NCBI RefSeq assembly: GCF_017312365.1
Contig: NZ_BLJI01000003.1
Span: forward strand, 186,001 to 250,000
Direction of reading: 5' to 3'
Source: Chroococcus sp. FPU101
GTDB lineage: Bacteria > Cyanobacteriota > Cyanobacteriia > Cyanobacteriales > Microcystaceae
DNA: 64,000 nucleotides
The position numbers and the translations under genes were made by a program. This document shows, one piece after another, positions 46,632 through 55,579 of this stretch. Below the pieces are notes generated by a model that worked only from the letters and a program-made list of their open reading frames with translations, was not told the origin of the DNA and made no database searches. The first letter of the stretch is position 1; the number at the start of each line of letters is the position of its first letter.

Positions 46632-48143
46632 CTATTTTACGTCATAACCAAACAAATTCGGGTTAACTTCTTTATTCAAGTCTAGATCATCAAGTCCGTA
46701 TTCTTGCCAGCGTCGAGATACCATTGCAGCAATACCAGAATCTGATTCTAACGGTTCTCCCCATTCGTGTTCGGTTTCGGGATACATTTTCGTCGTTGCA
46801 TCTATACCCATTCTTCCACCTAAACCGAGTTTTTGACTGGCAAAATCAAGGGTATCAAAAGGAGTTTCTGGTAAGATAAAAACATCTCGTGAGGGGTCAA
46901 CTTTTGAACTAATGGCCCAAACCACCTGACGCGGGTCACGGATATTGATATCTTTATCGACAACAATAACAAATTTTGTATAAGTGAACTGGGGTAAGGC
47001 ACTCCAAAAGGCTAAGGCGGCACGTCTCGCTTGTCCGGGGTATGCTTTATCTATAGAAATAATAGCCGCTTTATAACTTAACGCTTCCATCGGTAGGAAA
47101 AAATCGGTAATTTCTGAAACCTGTTGTCTAAGGATGGGGGTATAGATGCGGTTTAAAGCAATAGCCATCATTGCTTCTTCTTTCGGGGGACGACCACTAA
47201 AAGTAGTAAGATAAATGGGATCTTTGCGATGGGTCATGCAGTGAAAGCGAACCAAGGGCGAATCTTCCACACCGCCATAATAACCCATATGATCGCCGAA
47301 TGGCCCATCGGGTAGGACTTCACCTGGGGTAATAGTTCCTTCTAATACAATTTCTGAGTCTGCGGGAACTTCTAGATCTACGGTTTTGCATTTGGCTAAT
47401 TGTACCCCAGAACCGCCATATAATCCTGCAAATAACCATTCTGAGAGATCGACGGGAATGGGTGTTGCTGCTGCCATTATAATCATAGGATCGACACCCA
47501 ATGCGATCGCAATTTCTAACTTCTTCCCTTGTTCTGCTGCTTTTCTCAAGTGTCTTGCACCCCCGCGCACTGATAACCAATGAACGGTCATGGTATTGTT
47601 AGACTGGAGTTGTAAGCGATAGACCCCGACATTTGGTGTACCTGTCTCGCAGTCTCTGGTAATAACTAAACCCAAGGTGATGATTTTTCCTGCATCACCT
47701 GCATAGGGTCGGATCATAGGAATCGTATTAAGATCAATATCATCCCCCTCAATAACCACTTGCTGACAGGGAGGAAAGAAACTTTTACCAGGTTTAGCTT
47801 TGAGGACATCGAACAACACTTTACCAAAATTGATCGCTTGTGAGAGTTTTTTCGGCGGTTTGGGTTGTTGCAATAATGCGAGTTTTCGCCCTAAATCTTC
47901 CAATTCTTCGGGTTTCTCCATATTCATCGCCCAGCAGATGCGTTCTACTGTACCCATCAGGTTTATAGCAACGGGAAACGATGCACCTTTAACGTTTTCA
48001 AATAGTAACGCAGGCCCACCGACTTGTAACATTCGGTTTGAGATTTCAGCGATTTCTAAGTCTGAGTCTACCAAAGTCTTGATGCGTCTCAGTTGTCCTT
48101 TTTCTTCTAAGAGTTTGATAAATCCCCGTAAGTCTCTGGCCAT
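46632..48143 (-). CDS. ubiD: UbiD-family decarboxylase
   Basis: 503 aa, full length. UbiD enzymes use prenylated FMN and Mn/K to decarboxylate aromatic acids. In cyanobacteria the likely substrate is the 4-hydroxybenzoate-derived intermediate of plastoquinone synthesis. Motifs: DLRGFIKLLEEKGQLRRI, GPALLFENVKG, VTRDCETGTPNVGVYRLQ, PDGPFGDHMGYYG. The E...R...E region is intact. The partner UbiX is not in the window. Confidence 0.93.
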   Translation of the reverse strand: MARDLRGFIKLLEEKGQLRRIKTLVDSDLEIAEISNRMLQVGGPALLFENVKGASFPVAINLMGTVERICWAMNMEKPEELEDLGRKLALLQQPKPPKKLSQAINFGKVLFDVLKAKPGKSFFPPCQQVVIEGDDIDLNTIPMIRPYAGDAGKIITLGLVITRDCETGTPNVGVYRLQLQSNNTMTVHWLSVRGGARHLRKAAEQGKKLEIAIALGVDPMIIMAAATPIPVDLSEWLFAGLYGGSGVQLAKCKTVDLEVPADSEIVLEGTITPGEVLPDGPFGDHMGYYGGVEDSPLVRFHCMTHRKDPIYLTTFSGRPPKEEAMMAIALNRIYTPILRQQVSEITDFFLPMEALSYKAAIISIDKAYPGQARRAALAFWSALPQFTYTKFVIVVDKDINIRDPRQVVWAISSKVDPSRDVFILPETPFDTLDFASQKLGLGGRMGIDATTKMYPETEHEWGEPLESDSGIAAMVSRRWQEYGLDDLDLNKEVNPNLFGYDVK

Positions 48144-48295
48144 TTTGATAAGTTTTGTTTCGTAGGTCTGTTCTTTATTTTATCTTGATTTTCCAATGCG
48201 TAGTTTACGGGATCACTATACTAAAGTGTTTTTCAGAATTTATACCTTTTTTCTTAATTATGGTATAGTCAATGTATAAACAAGATTGTTTGACT

Positions 48296-48544
48296 ATGAT
48301 TACTCAAAAAATATCTATGTGGGGAAACTCTTTAGGAGTTAGACTCCCACAAGCGATCATTCAACAGATAGGATGGGAAGAGGGAGCTTTAGTTACTATT
48401 TCTATTGAAGACAATCGAATTATTTTGACCTCAACTAAACCCAAATATACTCTCGAAGAATTACTTAAAAATGTCACACCCGAAATGCAGCACGATGAAA
48501 TCGATTTTGGAGAACCTGTAGGAGAAGAAATTGGTAAAAATTGA
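48296..48544 (+). CDS. mazE: MazE-like AbrB-fold antitoxin
   Basis: 82 aa from ATG 48296. The AbrB/MazE swapped-hairpin domain is ITQKISMWGNSLGVRLPQAI, then ALVTISIEDNRIILTS. The C-terminus EIDFGEPVGEEIGKN is the toxin-binding tail. It ends 14 bp inside the next gene, so it is coupled to mazF. An upstream start at 48272 would add 8 residues. Confidence 0.85.
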   Translation: MITQKISMWGNSLGVRLPQAIIQQIGWEEGALVTISIEDNRIILTSTKPKYTLEELLKNVTPEMQHDEIDFGEPVGEEIGKN

Positions 48545-48875
48545 GGGGCGTATTCCTGAACGAGGAGATATTATAAGACTACAATTAGATCCCCGCACAG
48601 GTAGCGAACAATCTGGATATCGTCCTGCACTGGTCATTTCTCCATTAATATATAATCAAATTTCAAAGCTGATCTTAGTGTGTCCAATTACAAGCCGTAA
48701 GAAAGGTTGGCCTTTTGAAATAGAATTACCTGAGCAAATGCAAACTTATGGATTTATTTTAGTCGATCAAATTAGAACAGTTGACTGTAATGCTCGAAAA
48801 GCAATTTTTATCGAAAAAGCTCCTTTAGATTTAATTAATGAAGTGCTAGGTAAATTAGTAACTATTGTTACTTAA
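48531..48875 (+). CDS. mazF: MazF-family mRNA endoribonuclease toxin
   Basis: 114 aa, TTG start (48531) overlapping mazE. PERGDIIRLQLDPRTGSEQS, GYRPALVISP, the catalytic-side SRKKGWPFEIELP, then VLVDQIRTVDC and ARKAIFIE match MazF/ChpB. Conserved Arg (GYRPA) and Thr/Ser of the active site are present. Frame intact, so an active type II toxin is likely. Confidence 0.88.
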   Translation: MVKIEGRIPERGDIIRLQLDPRTGSEQSGYRPALVISPLIYNQISKLILVCPITSRKKGWPFEIELPEQMQTYGFILVDQIRTVDCNARKAIFIEKAPLDLINEVLGKLVTIVT

Positions 48876-48888
48876 ATCTCATAAAATT

Positions 48889-49110
48889 ATGAAATCTTCT
48901 GAATTTGATAAAAAAGTTGATGATGGCGAAGATATTATCGAATATTTAGATTTATCTCAAGCTAAACGACCTCAATACAATCAAATTAATCTTGATTTAC
49001 CGAGTTGGATGCTAGAGAAAATCGAACAAGAGGCAATTAGACAAGGGTTATCTCAGCAAGTTATTCTTCAAACTTGGATTGCAGAAAAATTAGAACAATT
49101 GCAAGCTTAA
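48889..49110 (+). CDS. Orphan BrnA/CopG-like antitoxin
   Basis: 73 aa from ATG 48889 (MKSSEFDKKVDDGEDIIEYL), then QINLDLPSWMLEKIEQEAIR, a ribbon-helix-helix of the BrnA/CopG type. A BrnT toxin normally precedes it, but the upstream gene is mazF. It starts 13 bp after mazF and may be a third gene of the same unit or an orphan. Confidence 0.6.
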   Translation: MKSSEFDKKVDDGEDIIEYLDLSQAKRPQYNQINLDLPSWMLEKIEQEAIRQGLSQQVILQTWIAEKLEQLQA

Positions 49111-49114
49111 GCTA

Positions 49115-50239
49115 TTAACCAAATCCCTTTTTACTCTTTTTCAGTTTCTCTATAATCTGTTTTTGATGGGTGGGAACTTCGGCTAATGCTTCATCTGGCA
49201 ATACATACGAACTAGCGATTAATTGTTCATCCCAATCAATAATCTCAGGAAAGCGAATACCAAGCAATACTTGTACGGCAAAGATTTCTTGTACTGCTTC
49301 CTCAAATTTTAAGAAAGCGATCGTTTCTCCAGTTTCGATATTTACTACCCAAATCCCGCAAGTTCTTTCGGTGAGTCTTTCAGTCAGAGGAATACCACTA
49401 AATACGGCTGTTTCTCGCACTTGGGATAAACCAATAAAAGCTAATTTTCCACAAAAATCGATACCGCGTGTAAATCCAGGTAAAATTGCAACTGTTTCTA
49501 ATTTTCCCGTATTTAGATCGACTGTGGAAAGACTTCCATTACCTGATTCTAGTACCCAGAGACGGCCATCATACCATCTTGGAGAATGAGGCATCGATAA
49601 ACCTTGGCTAATAAATTCATGAGTTTCTACATCAATTAAAACCCCTCCGTTTGCTTTGTTTTCTCGCCATCCATTTAATATATCTGTAGTACCTAATGCG
49701 GTGACATATTTCGGTTTATTGTCTACTATTCCCAAACCGTTGAGATGACATCGATCTTCAGGAGAATAAGCAGTAACAAATTTTGGTCGCCAACGGGGGA
49801 CAAAACTATATTCAGAATTCAAAGTACACAAACAAGAAAAACGAGTATTAACAAACCATAATTCATCATTTACCCAAGCCATTTCATGAATATCAATATC
49901 CCCTGTAATATGGCAACTGCGGGGTAAATAACAAGCGTCATGTTTGCCTTGTGGTTCGATTTTTCGTGCTACAGCAGGAACGTTTTTGAGTTGCCAGATT
50001 TGTGAGGTTGTCCCAATTGCTAAACGATTTTGATCTCCCGCTAATCCCATCGGTTTATTAAAGACGCGAAAATGTGTATTAATCACATTTCCATCCGCCC
50101 GTAAAGCAATTAGTTTACCCGCTTGATAAGTAGAAACGACTAAAGAAATACCAAAATGATTAAGGATGTGGGGAAAATTAGAAGTATGAATACTCCGTAA
50201 TGGTGTTCTTTCGAGGCAGGTTTGAGGCGTTTGGCTCAT
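49115..50239 (-). CDS. TIGR03032 family protein
   Basis: 374 aa. The pattern FGISLVVSTYQAGKLIALRA, then HDACYLPRSCHITGDIDIHE, then WRPKFVTAYSPEDRCHLNGL, then GLSMPHSPRWYDGRLWVLES matches the TIGR03032 beta-propeller-like proteins found beside sulfotransferases and TPR genes. No signal peptide. Function unknown. Convergent with the orphan antitoxin, with 4 bp between stops. Confidence 0.8.
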   Translation of the reverse strand: MSQTPQTCLERTPLRSIHTSNFPHILNHFGISLVVSTYQAGKLIALRADGNVINTHFRVFNKPMGLAGDQNRLAIGTTSQIWQLKNVPAVARKIEPQGKHDACYLPRSCHITGDIDIHEMAWVNDELWFVNTRFSCLCTLNSEYSFVPRWRPKFVTAYSPEDRCHLNGLGIVDNKPKYVTALGTTDILNGWRENKANGGVLIDVETHEFISQGLSMPHSPRWYDGRLWVLESGNGSLSTVDLNTGKLETVAILPGFTRGIDFCGKLAFIGLSQVRETAVFSGIPLTERLTERTCGIWVVNIETGETIAFLKFEEAVQEIFAVQVLLGIRFPEIIDWDEQLIASSYVLPDEALAEVPTHQKQIIEKLKKSKKGFG

Positions 50240-50434
50240 AAGTTTACTATGGATGAATGTTCTTTAAAGAATAGCTGATTTAGAGTTGACTAAATAATTA
50301 TCTAAAAAGTTTTGTTATTTTTATTACTAAGTTCATCATCAAACACTTGACCAAGACATATATAGATATATTACAGCTTTCAAAATAATCCTAATCAAAA
50401 GATAAATTATTTAACAACTTATACTCTTAAAAAC

Positions 50435-51469
50435 ATGGCACTTTTTAACGTTACCAATCTTTTTGATTCGGGTGTGGGAAGTTTGCGTCAAGCCATTCTA
50501 GATTCTAATGCGATGGCAGGAGCAGATACAATTCAGTTTAGTGGTGTGACAGGGACAATTACCCTCACCAGGGGCGAGTTATCGATTACTGATAATCTAA
50601 CCATTAACGGGCCTGGAGCGAATAATTTCTCGGTATCAGGAAATAACAATTCTAGGGTATTTTATATATACAATCCTTCTACAACAATTGATGTTTTTAT
50701 CGACGGATTGACAATTACTAGAGGCATTGCTTTCTTTGCAGGAGGTATCTTTAACAGAGAGGAAAACCTTACTCTCAGCAACAGCACGGTCTCTAGAAAT
50801 TTGAGTAGCTATGGCGGCGGTGTTCTCAACTCAAATGGCACAACGAGCATCAGCAACAGCACGATCTCTGGCAATTTGGCAAACGACGGCGGCGGTGTTC
50901 TCAACTCAAATGGCATAACGAGCATCAGCAACAGCACCATTTCTAACAATTCGGCATACTATGGCGGCGGTGTTTCCAACTCCTATGGAACAACGAGCAT
51001 CAGCAACAGCACGGTCTCTGGTAATTTGGCAAACGACGGCGGCGGTGTTTTCAACAGAGGTACACTTAACCTAGCCAACACCATTATCGCTAACAGTACT
51101 GGAGGTGATTGTGCCACCTTTGGGCTGGACACCAATGTTAATAATCTTATCGAAGATGGTAGCTGTGACCCCACACTATCAGGAAATCCTAACCTCGGCC
51201 CCTTGCAGGATAATGGTGGCCCAACTTTTACCCAAGCTTTACTCCCTGGTAGTATTGCCATCGATGCGGGAAGTAATGCAGCCATTCCCCCAGGTATCAC
51301 CACTGACCAACGTGGCGCAGGTTTCTCCCGTATTGTTAATGGTACTGTCGATATCGGTGCCTATGAAGCAAGTCCGAATGTTCCCCCTGTTCCTGAACCC
51401 TCATCGTTGTTTGGTATTTTAACCCTTGGCTTGGTGGCAATTGGTTCATTGCGACGACGAAGAAAGTAG
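50435..51469 (+). CDS. PEP-CTERM surface protein with beta-helix repeats
   Basis: 344 aa. Residues 1-100 resemble the start of chlamydial-type polymorphic repeats (GVGSLRQAILDSNAMAGADT). Four to five 25-residue repeats (GGGVLNSNGTTSISNSTISG plus NLAND) span about 125-220, a right-handed beta-helix; the DNA repeat is 75 bp. A CTxxD-type end (GPLQDNGGPTFTQALLPGS, DQRGAGF) follows. The C-terminus is VPEPSSLFGILTLGLVAIGS, then LRRRRK, the PEP-CTERM sorting tag for exosortase-type anchoring. It lacks an obvious N-terminal signal peptide, which is odd for this class. Confidence 0.85.
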   Translation: MALFNVTNLFDSGVGSLRQAILDSNAMAGADTIQFSGVTGTITLTRGELSITDNLTINGPGANNFSVSGNNNSRVFYIYNPSTTIDVFIDGLTITRGIAFFAGGIFNREENLTLSNSTVSRNLSSYGGGVLNSNGTTSISNSTISGNLANDGGGVLNSNGITSISNSTISNNSAYYGGGVSNSYGTTSISNSTVSGNLANDGGGVFNRGTLNLANTIIANSTGGDCATFGLDTNVNNLIEDGSCDPTLSGNPNLGPLQDNGGPTFTQALLPGSIAIDAGSNAAIPPGITTDQRGAGFSRIVNGTVDIGAYEASPNVPPVPEPSSLFGILTLGLVAIGSLRRRRK

Positions 51470-51498
51470 GGGTTTGATCTCCAAACTCTCTTAAATAT

Positions 51499-51786
51499 TT
51501 ATATTTCATCTTGATGGGTTTCGTACAGTTTAAGGCTTGCTTGTTTCATTTCTTCAATAGGTGTGTGAGATACAATAACATCTGAATTGGTACTGATCTT
51601 TATTTCTCCAACTTGTCCAATAGTCCAAATAACTTGATAAGTTAGGATAATGGGTACTTGCCAAACCTAGCCCGTTTTACTAAGGATAGCTTGGTCGGGC
51701 GTGACGCGATCGCCTAGATGATTGCTCAGAAAGTAATTAGCACTCGCTTGAGCTTGTTGTGCCGTATTCAGTGGAACAGTTTTCAT
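51499..51786 (-). pseudogene. Conserved hypothetical with in-frame stop
   Basis: From ATG 51786 the frame reads MKTVPLNTAQQAQASANYFL, then DQAILSKTG, then a TAG at 51667-51669. It then continues in the same frame as VWQVPIILTYQVIWTIGQVG, ISTNSDVIVSHTPIEEMKQA and KLYETHQDEI to a TAA at 51499. A single nonsense codon splits an otherwise clean 95-residue frame. The family is not named. True decay or a base error are both possible; selenocysteine and suppression are not indicated (TAG). Confidence 0.5.
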
Positions 51787-51969
51787 TGTTGATCTTAAGA
51801 ATACTAATTTCTTTACCCGCTTTCTCTACTTTATCAGTCAGTCATCTATCTGAGTATTAACATTAATCTGGTCATAAAAGAACGCTTGGTATCTCCTTTC
51901 AATCTTCACCAAAACTGTCATTTTAAGATTACACTTGTATTACTGATAGATTTAAAGGAGATTCATTCC

Positions 51970-52305
51970 ATGCGTACATTAACACGTGCCACAACGACTG
52001 ATATGGAAGTCACTAGCATCCGTCTAGAAAAAGCACTAAAAGAGAAGCTAAAAGAATTATCAGGCAATCAGGGCTATCAAGCAATGATTCGTGATATTCT
52101 CTGGAATTTTGTTCATCAACGCTCAGGTGATTATCGACCACAATTTTGTAAAGCTGATATTCGTGCTACTATTGACGCTACAGCGAAAAAGGATGAAAGT
52201 TGCGCCTTGACGGGAAAATTAATTTTAGAAGATGAACCGATGCTGTTGGGACTGACGATACATGGTGATTTTGTCCCTTTGAGTGTGGATAGTGTAGAAG
52301 GTTAA
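51970..52305 (+). CDS. CopG/RHH-like small DNA-binding protein
   Basis: 111 aa from ATG 51970, with AAGGAG 8-13 bases upstream. MEVTSIRLEKALKEKLKELS and NQGYQAMIRDILWNFV fit a ribbon-helix-helix module. The C-terminal half (ATAKKDESCALTGKLILEDE) is beta-rich with two conserved-looking Cys residues. It could be a cyanobacterial transcription factor. No partner gene is seen. Confidence 0.55.
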   Translation: MRTLTRATTTDMEVTSIRLEKALKEKLKELSGNQGYQAMIRDILWNFVHQRSGDYRPQFCKADIRATIDATAKKDESCALTGKLILEDEPMLLGLTIHGDFVPLSVDSVEG

Positions 52306-52315
52306 ATCTGTGTCT

Positions 52316-52344
52316 GTAGAGACGTGAGTAGATCTCGTCTCTAC
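52316..52344. terminator. Bidirectional terminator-like hairpin
   Basis: GTAGAGACG-TGAGTAGATCT-CGTCTCTAC, 9-bp perfect stem between convergent genes at 52305 and 52341. The same arm sequence recurs at about 1755 and 13215, so it is also a dispersed repeat. Confidence 0.55.
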
Positions 52345-53594
52345 CTAGAATTCACTAATGAATATTGATCTTTTTCTTTTCCAAGAGCATAACGAAGCGA
52401 AGACATTAAATCTTTATTAGAATAACCCACAAAGATGACAAGAGCGATCGCCGCAAAACTTCCTGCAATCATAAATAATTCTCGGTATTCTATCATCAAA
52501 GCCCCTAAAACTGGCCCTGCAAGAGCCGTTCCGACATCAAAACCACTGGTACAAACCGCAAAAACTCGACCTCTTTCACTAGCATAAGAGCGATCAGAAA
52601 TCAAGGCTAAAATCATTGGAATAATAATCCCGCCGCCAGTTCCTTCTAGAATAGCGGATAAAGTGAGTATGCTATAATTTTGGGCATGAGACAACAATAG
52701 CATCGATAACCCATAACAAATGATGCTAAATGTAATAAAAATTCCTCGACCAAAACGATCGGATGCTCTGCCTGATAAAATACGAGAGGTAAAACTTGCG
52801 ATCGCTGCTGTGGTATAAAATAAACCTGCACTAAAATCGATCTCACTCTGACGCATATATAAAGGTAAAAATGTTACCAAAACCCCAAATAATAACCCGA
52901 CTAAAAATAGAATCAGGGTAGGAACTAAAATAGCACGAGAAAATAATATTTCTTTTAAACTTCGATTAATCTCTTGTTGCTGAATTTTCTCCTCATTACT
53001 CATAACAGGTGGTTGGCCTGCTGTTATACAATTGGCTAAAATAAAAGATAATAAGCCCGCCGTTGCTGAAAACAAAAACAACGCTTGATAGTCCATATTT
53101 TCCTGTATGAAACTTCCCAAAGCTGGCCCGATCGCCATCCCAATTGGAACGACTAAACTCATATAGCCAATGATTTCCCCGCGTTGTTTAATGGGAGATA
53201 AATCGACCACTAAGGCACTATATCCTGTCGTAAATGCTGCGATCGCAACGCCATGAAAAGCGCGTACACTGATTAAAGGATAGACCGATTTAATCAATAA
53301 ATAACCAAAAGGTGCAATGGCGGCGACTATAGTCCCAATAATAACAACTAATTTACGGCTACGTTGGTCGGCTAATTTTCCTAACCAGACACGGGAAGCG
53401 AGTAGCCCAATAGCAAAACTTCCCATCACTAAACCAATTTGTTGTTTACTTGCTCCGATATCTTCTAGATAAGCGGGTAAGGTGGGCAATAAATTAGTAA
53501 TACTAATCCAAAATAATAAGCCTGTAACAAAAAGAATTAAGAGATTTTGTAAACTTTTAGAATCGATCGTTTTAAAGATTTTGAGGGCTTTCAT
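52341..53594 (-). CDS. Major facilitator superfamily transporter
   Basis: 417 aa with about 12 membrane segments. MFS loop motif GLLASRVWLGKLADQRSRKL between TM2 and TM3, with the second-half copy SGRASDRFGRGI. The first TMs (FVTGLLFWISITNLLPTLPA) and the family likeness (QQIGLVMGSFAIG) suggest a drug/metabolite efflux type. Substrate unknown. Confidence 0.9.
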   Translation of the reverse strand: MKALKIFKTIDSKSLQNLLILFVTGLLFWISITNLLPTLPAYLEDIGASKQQIGLVMGSFAIGLLASRVWLGKLADQRSRKLVVIIGTIVAAIAPFGYLLIKSVYPLISVRAFHGVAIAAFTTGYSALVVDLSPIKQRGEIIGYMSLVVPIGMAIGPALGSFIQENMDYQALFLFSATAGLLSFILANCITAGQPPVMSNEEKIQQQEINRSLKEILFSRAILVPTLILFLVGLLFGVLVTFLPLYMRQSEIDFSAGLFYTTAAIASFTSRILSGRASDRFGRGIFITFSIICYGLSMLLLSHAQNYSILTLSAILEGTGGGIIIPMILALISDRSYASERGRVFAVCTSGFDVGTALAGPVLGALMIEYRELFMIAGSFAAIALVIFVGYSNKDLMSSLRYALGKEKDQYSLVNSR

Positions 53595-53657
53595 TCAAAA
53601 AAAGGTGAAAGGCATGAGGTAAAAAATCACCCTTTTCTTAGGATAAACTTTTTTTTA

Positions 53658-53676
53658 GGGCTTGGAAACCAAACCC
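53658..53676. repeat. Short hairpin repeat GGGCTTGG-AAA-CCAAACCC
   Basis: Lies between the MFS gene and dps, flanked by T-runs and CTAC. Its core closely matches the hairpin at 4480. A similar CCAAGCCCC half also occurs at about 54430. A dispersed cyanobacterial repeat that may act as a terminator. Confidence 0.5.
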
Positions 53677-53756
53677 CTACAGATTAAACGAAAAATTGAT
53701 CTTTGTAGGGGTAAAGTCTCTAAATTTTCTTTTTTTCTTAAGCAGAAATTACAGTT

Positions 53757-54293
53757 CTATCCTGCAAAATCTTCTTTTTTGGTCAGATGCGCTTCAAGGA
53801 ACCATAAACGCATATCGATATTACGGGAAATCTCGGTATAAAGATCCGCCGTATCTGCATCACCTAATTCATCGGTACTATTGATCGCTTCACGAAGATG
53901 GGCTGCATACATCGCATAGCGTTCCGTGAGGGCGGTTAGATGTTCGATTCCATCAACTGCATCTAATGGATATTCAGGTAAAATAGACTTTTCAGCAGCA
54001 ACACGGGCCGTTCCTAAGGCAGTTCCACCGAGTGAGGTAATACGTTCTGCTACTAGGTCGATATGTCCTTCTAATTCGGTCGCAAGTAGGTCAAAGAGTT
54101 CATGCAACTGAAAGAAGTGAATACCTTTAACGTTCCAGTGTGCTTGTTTTGCTTGAGTTTTGAGGTCTAAAGTAGCTGCTAAGGTTTGAGAGAGAATATC
54201 AACAACTGATTTACGGATATCTTCGCTCAAATCAAGGCGTGTTTTGCGAAATTTCACAGATGATTTAGCTTTGGCTTTCAGTGTAGTAGTCAT
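53757..54293 (-). CDS. dps: Dps-family DNA-binding/ferritin-like protein
   Basis: 178 aa. Dps makes a 12-mer cage that oxidises Fe2+ with H2O2 and shields DNA. AHWNVKGIHFFQLHELFDLL with ELEGHIDLVAERITSLGG holds the inter-subunit ferroxidase ligands (His, His, Asp, Glu). The N-terminus is Lys-rich, suited to DNA contact. It precedes the peroxiredoxin gene in the same direction, a coherent oxidative-stress pair. Confidence 0.92.
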   Translation of the reverse strand: MTTTLKAKAKSSVKFRKTRLDLSEDIRKSVVDILSQTLAATLDLKTQAKQAHWNVKGIHFFQLHELFDLLATELEGHIDLVAERITSLGGTALGTARVAAEKSILPEYPLDAVDGIEHLTALTERYAMYAAHLREAINSTDELGDADTADLYTEISRNIDMRLWFLEAHLTKKEDFAG

Positions 54294-54456
54294 ATATGTT
54301 ACTCCTGTGTCTAATTAAGGTTTAACAAATTCTCAAGTTAATAAACACTAAATTTTGTAGGACTAAAAAGCCATGTCCTTAAAATGATGACAAACGATAC
54401 CATAATGCTTAGAGTCTCTGATTAACCAAGCCCCTTAAGAATGATTAGGATAAGCT

Positions 54457-55188
54457 TTAGGTATTAAGATAAGCTTCTAATTCCTCGGAACCCCCAATAT
54501 GCTTACCATCTATAAATACTTGAGGTGTGGTGGTTCTGCCACTGACAGCACGTAACGATACGGTTGAGGCATCTTGACCTAAAAGAATCTCTTCATATTT
54601 TAGACCTTTTTCAGTTAACATTTTCTTGGCACGAGTACAGTAAGGACATCCAACTTTAGAAAACATGGAAACTAAAGGACGTGCTTTCGCCTCAGCATTA
54701 ATGTACTTTAGCATGGTTTCAGCATCGGAGACTTTAAAGGGATCTCCTGGTTCTTCGGGTTCGATGAACATTTTTTGAACCACCCCGTCTTTTACTAGCA
54801 TCGAGTAACGCCAAGACCGTTTACCAAACCCTAAATCAGCTTTATCGACTAGCATCCCCATGCCTTCAGAAAATTCACCATTACCATCGGGAATTAGGGT
54901 CACGTTATCACATTCTTGATCTTTTGCCCATTCATTCATGACAAAGGTATCATTGACTGAAATACAAACGATTTCATCTACACCGTTTTCTTTAAATACG
55001 GGAGCGAGTTCGTTATACCCTGGTAAATGAGTTGTTGAACAAGTTGGGGTGAATGCACCAGGTAGCGCAAAGACGATAACGGTTTTACCCGAAAATAGTT
55101 CATCACTGGTTATTTTAATCCATTCATTGTCCTTGCGGATAGGAAAGGTAACGCTAGGTACTTTTTGTCCTTCATTGTTCGGTAGCAT
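54457..55188 (-). CDS. Peroxiredoxin-glutaredoxin hybrid
   Basis: 243 aa fusion. Residues 1-165 are a Prx5-type domain with PGAFTPTCSTTHLPGY (peroxidatic Cys) and a second Cys in ECDNVTLIPD. Residues 170-243 are a glutaredoxin domain: GCPYCTRAKKML (CPYC) and TTPQVFIDGKHIGG. The hybrid reduces peroxides with glutathione in one chain. An inverted repeat at 55246 may regulate it. Confidence 0.93.
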   Translation of the reverse strand: MLPNNEGQKVPSVTFPIRKDNEWIKITSDELFSGKTVIVFALPGAFTPTCSTTHLPGYNELAPVFKENGVDEIVCISVNDTFVMNEWAKDQECDNVTLIPDGNGEFSEGMGMLVDKADLGFGKRSWRYSMLVKDGVVQKMFIEPEEPGDPFKVSDAETMLKYINAEAKARPLVSMFSKVGCPYCTRAKKMLTEKGLKYEEILLGQDASTVSLRAVSGRTTTPQVFIDGKHIGGSEELEAYLNT

Positions 55189-55245
55189 TGGCTTAACTCC
55201 TCTTTTAATAAGTCGTACTCATTCCGTGTTTGTTATTTATAGTGT

Positions 55246-55264
55246 AGTCATAACGAGTATGACT
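55246..55264. promoter_or_regulatory. Putative operator upstream of peroxiredoxin hybrid
   Basis: AGTCATA-ACGAG-TATGACT is a perfect 7-bp inverted repeat with a 5-bp spacer, 58 bp before the start codon. A related half-site (AGTCGTACTCAT) lies at about 55211-55222. Suggests a dimeric redox regulator. It is not a Fur/PerR box in form. Confidence 0.35.
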
Positions 55265-55348
55265 TGTCAAGTGACTACGAGATTTACAGTAGAAGTTTAA
55301 TACATTCTGGCGATGATAGAATCGATTGAAAAAGGTAAAACGGCAACT

Positions 55349-55534
55349 ATGGCAGAATTAACGATACAAATACCCGATGAACTTGCCGAGCAATTAGAAC
55401 CTTTACGAGATCACATTCCTCAACTGCTGTCAAATATAGAACCAGATTTATCTATAGTTAGAAAAAAGAGCTTCAGCCGTCATCAGTTTAATACATCTAG
55501 CCGTATTCTTGAGCATCAAATTTTAGGAAATTAA
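55349..55534 (+). CDS. Truncated antitoxin-like protein
   Basis: 61 aa from ATG 55349. The N-terminus MAELTIQIPDELAEQLEPLR and DHIPQLLSNIE matches a common cyanobacterial antitoxin-like family (TIQIPDELA). The tail after residue 35 (VRKKSFSRHQFNTSSRILEH) does not follow the family and no toxin is beside it. Probably a decayed or orphan antitoxin. Confidence 0.45.
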   Translation: MAELTIQIPDELAEQLEPLRDHIPQLLSNIEPDLSIVRKKSFSRHQFNTSSRILEHQILGN

Positions 55535-55579
55535 GGTTCTTATCCTTAAATTAATTTAAAGCTATTAAAACTTTTTATT

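Noticed and set aside
50815-51060. 75-bp direct repeats as a CRISPR array
   Set aside because: The repeats are coding, without unique spacers, and translate into a regular 25-residue beta-helix repeat.
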